Shown here: positions 5,718 through 9,788 of the stretch, piece by piece
Layout: each line of letters starts with the position of its first letter
Numbering within the stretch: the stretch's first letter is position 1
NCBI GenBank assembly: GCA_012719815.1
Contig: JAAXZP010000190.1
Location: forward strand, 1 to 9,788
Source of the DNA: Christensenellaceae bacterium
GTDB taxonomy: Bacteria; Bacillota; Clostridia; Christensenellales; SZUA-584
Length of the DNA: 9,788 bases
Direction: 5' to 3'
Translations under genes and position numbers: made by a program
The notes under the pieces: model-generated
Told to the model about the DNA's origin: nothing
Database searches by the model: none
Seen by the model: the letters and a program-made list of their open reading frames with translations, nothing else

Positions 5718-7733
5718 ATGGCGAACGATTCTTTGTTGGAAGTATATCTGGTTGAGAATATGCAGCTTTTGGACAGGCTGGAGTCCGTGCTGCTGGAATG
5801 CGATAAGAAGTCCACTTTCTCCCCTGAGGATATTGCGGATATCTTCCGCATACTCCATACGGTGAAAGGCTCTTCGGCGATGATGAACTTCGACAGCATC
5901 GCCAACCTTTCGCACGCGCTGGAGGACCTGTTCGACTTCCTGCGCAGCCATTCGTCGCGCCGGGAAGATCACCAGAAGATCATTGACCTCATGTTCAATT
6001 CACTGGACCTCATCAAGGCGGAGATCTCCAAAATTCAGACGGGCGGGATGCCGGACGCCGACGTATCGGATATTATCCGCGAAGTCCGGAGCTATCTGCA
6101 GATACTGACAAACCGCAAGCCCGATCCGCCGGCCGAACAGGCCGTCCCAAACGTGACACTGGAGGGTGGTCAGGAACTCACCGGGGAGGAATCCGCTTAT
6201 AAAGCGCACGTCATTTTCCAGCCTGAGTGCAAAATGGAAAACATTCGCGCGCTGGGGCTCGTCAAATCCATAGAGCCCATGTGCGCCGCCATCGTCACAG
6301 AGCCTGCGGACCTTTTCAGCGATCACAGCGACGATGAAATCATCGCCAACGGCTTTACGGTCTATATGCTTTCGATGGAAACGCAGGAAGCCCTGTCGAA
6401 AAAAATCCGGGAAACATTCTTTATCCAAAGCCTGACTGTGGAGGAACTCAGCCCTGAGGAGAAAGCCCGGGTATTCGGCGGCAAAAAAACTGACGTCCAG
6501 CCGGACCAGGAAGCAGCGTCTGCAGCGTCTGCAGCGAGCAGGGCGGCAGAAAACACCAGTACAGCCGCGCAGAGCTACCTCAGCGTGAAACTCTCGAAAC
6601 TCGATGCGCTGATGGATATCGTGGGCGAAATCGTTATCACCGAAGCTACGGTCACCAAGAACCCGCAGGTGATGGCACTGAAGCTGGAGAGCTTTGAAAA
6701 GGCGTCCCGCCAGCTGCAAAAACTGACAGAAGAGCTGCAGGATATCGTGATGTCCATCCGCATGGTTCCGGTGTCCGCCACGTTCCACAAGATGGAGCGC
6801 ATAGTGCGCGATATGTCCAACAAAGGTGGCAAAAAGGCGCGTCTGGAAATCATCGGCGAGGATACCGAGCTGGACAAGAACGTGCTGGACAACCTCTCCG
6901 ATCCGCTGATGCACCTTATCCGCAACTCGATGGACCACGGGATGGAGACGGCCGAAGAGCGGGTCAAGCTCGGCAAAGACCATGTGGGCACCATCCGCCT
7001 GGAAGCGCGCAATTCGGGCAGCGACGTGCTTATCACGGTTAGCGACGACGGCCGCGGTCTCAACAAGGAAAAGCTCATCGACAAAGGCATCGCCTTGGGT
7101 CTTATCAAAAAGCCCAGGGCCGAGGTCACCGACAAGGAGGCTTATTCGCTGGTGTTCGCGCCGGGCTTTTCCACCAAGGAACAGGTCACGGAATTCTCGG
7201 GACGCGGCGTGGGCATGGACGTGGTGAAGCGCAATATCGAAAATATCGGCGGCTCACTCTCGGTGGATTCCACGCCGGGCAAGGGCATGTCAGTCGTCAT
7301 GCAGATACCGCTGACTCTGGCCATCATCGACGGCATGCAGGTGTCTGTGGGCGGCTCTCCCTTTATCATCCCGCTGCTTTCCATCAGGGAGTCGTTCAAG
7401 CCCCAGAAGGGCGACTGCTTCTGCGATCCGGACGGCCGGGAGATGATCTGGCTGCGCGGCAACTGTTATCCCATCATCCGCCTGCACCAGGAGTTCGGCA
7501 TCGATACGCCCATTACGGATTTGGAACAGGGCATACTGGTGACGATAGAAGCGCAGGAACAGGTGTACTGCCTGTTTGTGGATGAGCTTGTGGGCGAGCA
7601 GAAAACCGTTGTCAAACCGATCCCGCCCTATATTCTGAAGGCGCTGGTAGGCAACAAACGGCTTGCGGGGGGTACCATATTGGGCGACGGCAGCATCAGC
7701 CTTATTCTGGACATCAACGCGTTTATACAATAA
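5718..7733 (+). CDS. cheA: CheA chemotaxis histidine kinase
   Basis: CheA autophosphorylates under receptor control and passes phosphate to CheY and CheB. At 671 residues it matches the B. subtilis and T. maritima lengths. P1 (about 1-110) carries the phospho-acceptor H47 in ILHTVKGSS (45-53). P2 (about 160-245) is present and docks CheY/CheB. P3 (about 286-350) is the helical dimerisation hairpin. P4 (about 352-533) keeps the N box LMHLIRNSMDHGME (397-410), G1 SDDGRG (442-447), the F box FAPGFST (480-486) and G2 GRGVGMDVV (495-503). P5 (about 535-671) is CheW-like. The P2-P3 linker contains a triple Ala-Ala-Ser repeat. The start at 5718 follows GAAGGGGA by about 6 bases, and cheY lies 48 bases upstream. 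Confidence 0.97.
   Translation: MANDSLLEVYLVENMQLLDRLESVLLECDKKSTFSPEDIADIFRILHTVKGSSAMMNFDSIANLSHALEDLFDFLRSHSSRREDHQKIIDLMFNSLDLIKAEISKIQTGGMPDADVSDIIREVRSYLQILTNRKPDPPAEQAVPNVTLEGGQELTGEESAYKAHVIFQPECKMENIRALGLVKSIEPMCAAIVTEPADLFSDHSDDEIIANGFTVYMLSMETQEALSKKIRETFFIQSLTVEELSPEEKARVFGGKKTDVQPDQEAASAASAASRAAENTSTAAQSYLSVKLSKLDALMDIVGEIVITEATVTKNPQVMALKLESFEKASRQLQKLTEELQDIVMSIRMVPVSATFHKMERIVRDMSNKGGKKARLEIIGEDTELDKNVLDNLSDPLMHLIRNSMDHGMETAEERVKLGKDHVGTIRLEARNSGSDVLITVSDDGRGLNKEKLIDKGIALGLIKKPRAEVTDKEAYSLVFAPGFSTKEQVTEFSGRGVGMDVVKRNIENIGGSLSVDSTPGKGMSVVMQIPLTLAIIDGMQVSVGGSPFIIPLLSIRESFKPQKGDCFCDPDGREMIWLRGNCYPIIRLHQEFGIDTPITDLEQGILVTIEAQEQVYCLFVDELVGEQKTVVKPIPPYILKALVGNKRLAGGTILGDGSISLILDINAFIQ
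6513..6539 (+). repeat. Short tandem repeat in the cheA P2-P3 linker
   Basis: Three 9-base units, two identical GCAGCGTCT and one GCAGCGAGC, encode Ala-Ala-Ser three times (residues 266-274). It lies in a flexible linker where length change should be tolerated. It could vary between strains by slippage; in-frame unit size keeps the gene open. Confidence 0.8.
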
Positions 7734-7785
7734 ACAACGGAGGAGCGTACCCTATCTGAGTACAGGGAGTGGGATCTGTTAGCAA

Positions 7786-8859
7786 ATGAGATATGTGTCC
7801 ACCAAGCATCTTAAGCCAGGCGATAAATTAGGTGCGGATCTAGTCGCGTCACATAACCGGGTGCTGCTTCGTAAGGGCCGTGAACTCACTCGCAGCATGA
7901 TCAACAAACTTGAGATTTTGGGATATCAGGGCGTTTACGTCGACGACAAGATCTCCGAAGGTCTCGACATACAAGACGTCATCGACCCCCGGCTCAAACA
8001 CGCAGCCCGGGCCGAGATGCAGGCGTTTTTCCGTAACGTCGAAACCAACCGCATTCATCAGGCCCGAAAGCGGATTCCCACCATCAGGAGTATCGTACAC
8101 AGCATTGTGGACGAAGTGGTGGCCAACCGCGACATTATGATCAACATTATCGATATACGCGCCTACGACGACTACACATACAGCCACAGCCTGAATGTGG
8201 CCGTCCTCTCCGTCGTGATGGGCACGGTACTGGGTCTTGGCAAAAAGCAGCTGTATGCCCTCACGATGGGCGCGCTGCTGCACGACGCGGGCAAGATGTT
8301 CATAAAAAAGGAAATACTGAACAAGCCTTCCCGCCTGACGCCGGAGGAATTTGAAGAGATCAAGACGCACAGCGAGCTCGGTTACCGCTACCTGTCCGAC
8401 CAGATGGAAATCCCCGAGGAAGCCCGTATCGTAGCGCTGCACCATCACGAACAGTACTGCGGCAAAGGGTATCCTGCCGGCCTCTCAGGCGACGATATCC
8501 ACCTGTATGGGCGCGTCTGCTGCGTGGCCGACGTCTACGACGCGCTGACATCCGACAGGCCCTACCGCAAGAGCATGCTGCCTTCCGATGCCATCGAATA
8601 CATCATGGGCGGCTATGACACGCATTTTGATCCCCGCATCGTGGATGCGCTGACCAGGAAAATCGCGCCGTATCCGGTGGGCACCTATGTCCACCTGAGC
8701 AACGGGCAGAAAGCCATTGTGGTCAAGAATTATCAGGAGAACATATTAAGGCCCAAGGTCCGCATCATCGCGGACGGTGAACCCACCAGCGAATACATCA
8801 ACCTGGCTTACGATATGTCCGCCCTCAATATCACGATCACCGGTATCGTAAACGAATAA
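7786..8859 (+). CDS. HD-GYP domain protein, probable c-di-GMP phosphodiesterase
   Basis: A 357-residue cytoplasmic protein expected to hydrolyse cyclic di-GMP. An N-terminal domain (about 1-60, starting with KHLKPGDKLGADL) of the kind common in clostridial HD-GYP proteins precedes a helical linker (about 68-125). The HD-GYP core follows: H134 in YSHSLNV, H166-D167 in LLHDAGK (164-170), H195 in THSELGY, HHE at 220-222, GKGYP (226-230) and ADVYDALTSDRPYR (248-261). All family metal and signature residues are there. The residue four before H134 is Tyr, not the Glu of trimetal enzymes, so a two-metal site is likely. A C-terminal beta-rich extension (about 295-357) ends the protein. There is no receiver, GGDEF or membrane segment. 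The ATG at 7786 has only a GGGA 11 bases upstream; an in-frame TAG just before it excludes a longer form. It is 52 bases after cheA. Confidence 0.93.
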   Translation: MRYVSTKHLKPGDKLGADLVASHNRVLLRKGRELTRSMINKLEILGYQGVYVDDKISEGLDIQDVIDPRLKHAARAEMQAFFRNVETNRIHQARKRIPTIRSIVHSIVDEVVANRDIMINIIDIRAYDDYTYSHSLNVAVLSVVMGTVLGLGKKQLYALTMGALLHDAGKMFIKKEILNKPSRLTPEEFEEIKTHSELGYRYLSDQMEIPEEARIVALHHHEQYCGKGYPAGLSGDDIHLYGRVCCVADVYDALTSDRPYRKSMLPSDAIEYIMGGYDTHFDPRIVDALTRKIAPYPVGTYVHLSNGQKAIVVKNYQENILRPKVRIIADGEPTSEYINLAYDMSALNITITGIVNE

Positions 8860-8885
8860 GGCAAGCCAGCTTGCTCATCTCGCTC

Positions 8886-8911
8886 AAAACTCCGGCGTTC
8901 AGGGGTTTTTT
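8886..8911 (+). terminator. Probable rho-independent terminator of the cheC-to-HD-GYP operon
   Basis: AAAACTCC (8886-8893) pairs with GGGGTTTT (8902-8909) through seven Watson-Crick pairs and one G-T wobble around an 8-base loop, and the T-run continues to 8911. It begins 27 bases after the HD-GYP stop. The A-tract/T-tract form might also work from the opposite strand. Confidence 0.65.
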
Positions 8912-8978
8912 CTATTTCTTCCCCGTATGGCCTTGCAGCCTGCACTAAACGGCCCTATACAGTTCCCCTTAAAACCTG

Positions 8979-9007
8979 TTGATTTTTCGGAAAAACGCGA
9001 ATATACT
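8979..9007 (+). promoter_or_regulatory. Sigma-A promoter of the Y-family polymerase gene
   Basis: TTGATT (8979-8984), a 17-base spacer and TATACT (9002-9007): near-consensus boxes at the optimal spacing. A start near 9014 is predicted, giving a leader of about 64 bases before the ATG at 9078. Confidence 0.75.
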
Positions 9008-9013
9008 ATCTTT

Positions 9014-9027
9014 AGAACAAATGTTTG
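9014..9027 (+). promoter_or_regulatory. LexA (SOS) operator at the polymerase transcription start
   Basis: AGAACAAATGTTTG fits the Gram-positive LexA/DinR box CGAAC-4 bases-GTTCG in the GAAC and GTT core, with imperfect outer bases. It covers the predicted +1, just downstream of the -10 box, where a bound repressor would block initiation. Error-prone polymerase genes are standard LexA targets, which supports the call. Confidence 0.7.
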
Positions 9028-9033
9028 CATATG

Positions 9034-9052
9034 GCGCGTATAGACTATGCGC
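9034..9052 (+). repeat. Imperfect inverted repeat in the polymerase leader
   Basis: GCGC (9034-9037) and ATA (9040-9042) pair with TAT (9046-9048) and GCGC (9049-9052), with a 2-base bulge and a 3-base loop. It sits between the LexA box and the ribosome binding site. Role unknown; it may be chance. Confidence 0.3.
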
Positions 9053-9077
9053 TTAAGCTTTTGGGGAGGAGCCCGCC

Positions 9078-9788
9078 ATGAACCGCGACCGGGTTATCTA
9101 CCATATCGACTGCAACTCTTTCTCAGCCAGCGTGGAAGAGCTTTTCCACCCGGAGTACAAAAAGGGGCCCAGGGCCGTTTGCGGCAATCCCGAGGCGCGA
9201 AGGGGCATCATACTGGCCAAAAACGAGCTGGCCAAAAGCTACGGCGTCAGGACGGCGGAAACGATATGGCAGGCCCGCCGCAAATGCCCGAACCTTGTGC
9301 TGTGCCCACCGCGCCATGAGCTTTACCGCTTCTACTGCGAAAAGCTCAACGCCATCTACGAGCAGTATACCAGCCAGGTTGAACGCTTCGGTATCGACGA
9401 AAGCTACCTTGACGTCACCGGCAGCCTGCACCTGTTCGGCGGCGACCCTGTGGCGCTGGCCCATGAAATCCGGCAGCGCGTCACCCGCGAGACCGGGCTC
9501 ACCGTATCGGTGGGCGTCAGCTGGTGCAAGGTTTTCGCCAAGCTGGGCAGCGATCTCAAAAAGCCCGATGTGGTCAGCGTCATCAGCCGGGATAATTACC
9601 GGCAGGTCGTATGGCCCATGCCGGTGGGCAGCCTGCTCTTTGTGGGCCGCCAGACCGAACGGCGCCTGATGCAGCTGGGCATCCGCACCATCGGCGAGCT
9701 GGCCTGCACAAGCCCCGAGCTGCTGCGCAGGCGTTTCGGCAAGCTGGGCGATCAGCTCTATTGCTACGCCAACGGTTTGGACGACAGC
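9078..9788 (+). CDS. Y-family DNA polymerase (DinB/Pol IV-like), 5' part, truncated by the window end
   Basis: A translesion DNA polymerase; 237 residues are visible and the frame is open to the last base. Recognisable pieces: the first catalytic Asp in HIDCNSFSASVEE (D11), the fingers-region segment AVCGNPEARRGIILAKNELA (33-52), the catalytic pair D107-E108 in ERFGIDESYLDVTGS (102-116), SVGVSWCKVFAKLGSDLKKP (144-163) and a helix-hairpin-helix-like stretch LGIRTIGELA (200-209). The motif resembles the clostridial family with DxNxFYASVE more than E. coli DinB. The residue aligned with the aromatic steric gate is Ser16, which is unusual. The start is set by GGGGAGGAG (9063-9071), 6 bases before the ATG. 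It follows the che operon terminator and has its own LexA-controlled promoter. The thumb/little finger and any beta-clamp motif are outside the window. Confidence 0.92.
   Translation, partial: MNRDRVIYHIDCNSFSASVEELFHPEYKKGPRAVCGNPEARRGIILAKNELAKSYGVRTAETIWQARRKCPNLVLCPPRHELYRFYCEKLNAIYEQYTSQVERFGIDESYLDVTGSLHLFGGDPVALAHEIRQRVTRETGLTVSVGVSWCKVFAKLGSDLKKPDVVSVISRDNYRQVVWPMPVGSLLFVGRQTERRLMQLGIRTIGELACTSPELLRRRFGKLGDQLYCYANGLDDS

Noticed and set aside
6000..6983. Open frame of 327 codons on the minus strand opposite cheA
   Set aside because: Its composition (many His, Arg, Phe) is that of an antisense frame of a GC-rich gene, and cheA is complete and conserved across the whole span.
9047..9464. 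Alternative open frames on both strands over the polymerase 5' end
   Set aside because: The polymerase frame has catalytic motifs, a ribosome binding site and stays open to the window end; the other frames show no recognisable features.
1..9788. CRISPR arrays, insertion sequences, tRNA or rRNA genes, phage attachment sites
   Set aside because: I saw no regularly spaced repeats, transposase motifs, cloverleaf-like sequence or rRNA-like sequence in the window.

Overview
The window looks like a chromosomal motility locus from a Gram-positive bacterium of the Bacillota, most likely a Clostridia-type lineage of moderate GC. The evidence is the chemotaxis gene set (CheC and CheD beside CheA, CheY, CheW, CheR and CheB), strong purine-rich ribosome binding sites, sigma-D/sigma-28-like promoters and a Gram-positive-type LexA box. 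I cannot name a genus from the sequence.

Layout: two divergent chemotaxis transcription units flank a regulatory gap of about 290 bases (3866-4152). Leftwards run cheW, a large membrane chemoreceptor (mcp), cheR and the first codons of cheB, which leaves the window at base 1. Rightwards run cheC, cheD, cheY, cheA and a gene for an HD-GYP c-di-GMP phosphodiesterase, closed by a probable rho-independent terminator at 8886-8911. Each arm has a sigma-28-like promoter in the gap. After the terminator comes a separate unit: a Y-family DNA polymerase gene, cut off by the right edge, with a near-consensus sigma-A promoter and a LexA box at its start site.

How the genes work together: the dCache receptor, CheW and CheA form the signalling array. 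CheA phosphorylates CheY, which acts on the flagellar switch. CheR and CheB set receptor methylation. CheD deamidates receptors and partners CheC, which dephosphorylates CheY-P. The HD-GYP protein at the end of the cheA operon probably lowers c-di-GMP when motility genes are on. The polymerase gene is an unrelated SOS neighbour.

I see no clearly undescribed multi-gene system; nearly all of the window is a well-formed chemotaxis locus. The points most worth a second look are the serine at the steric-gate position of the Y-family polymerase, the paired divergent sigma-28-like promoters, the structured cheW leader, the HD-GYP gene at the end of the operon, and the aromatic C-terminal tail of the receptor.
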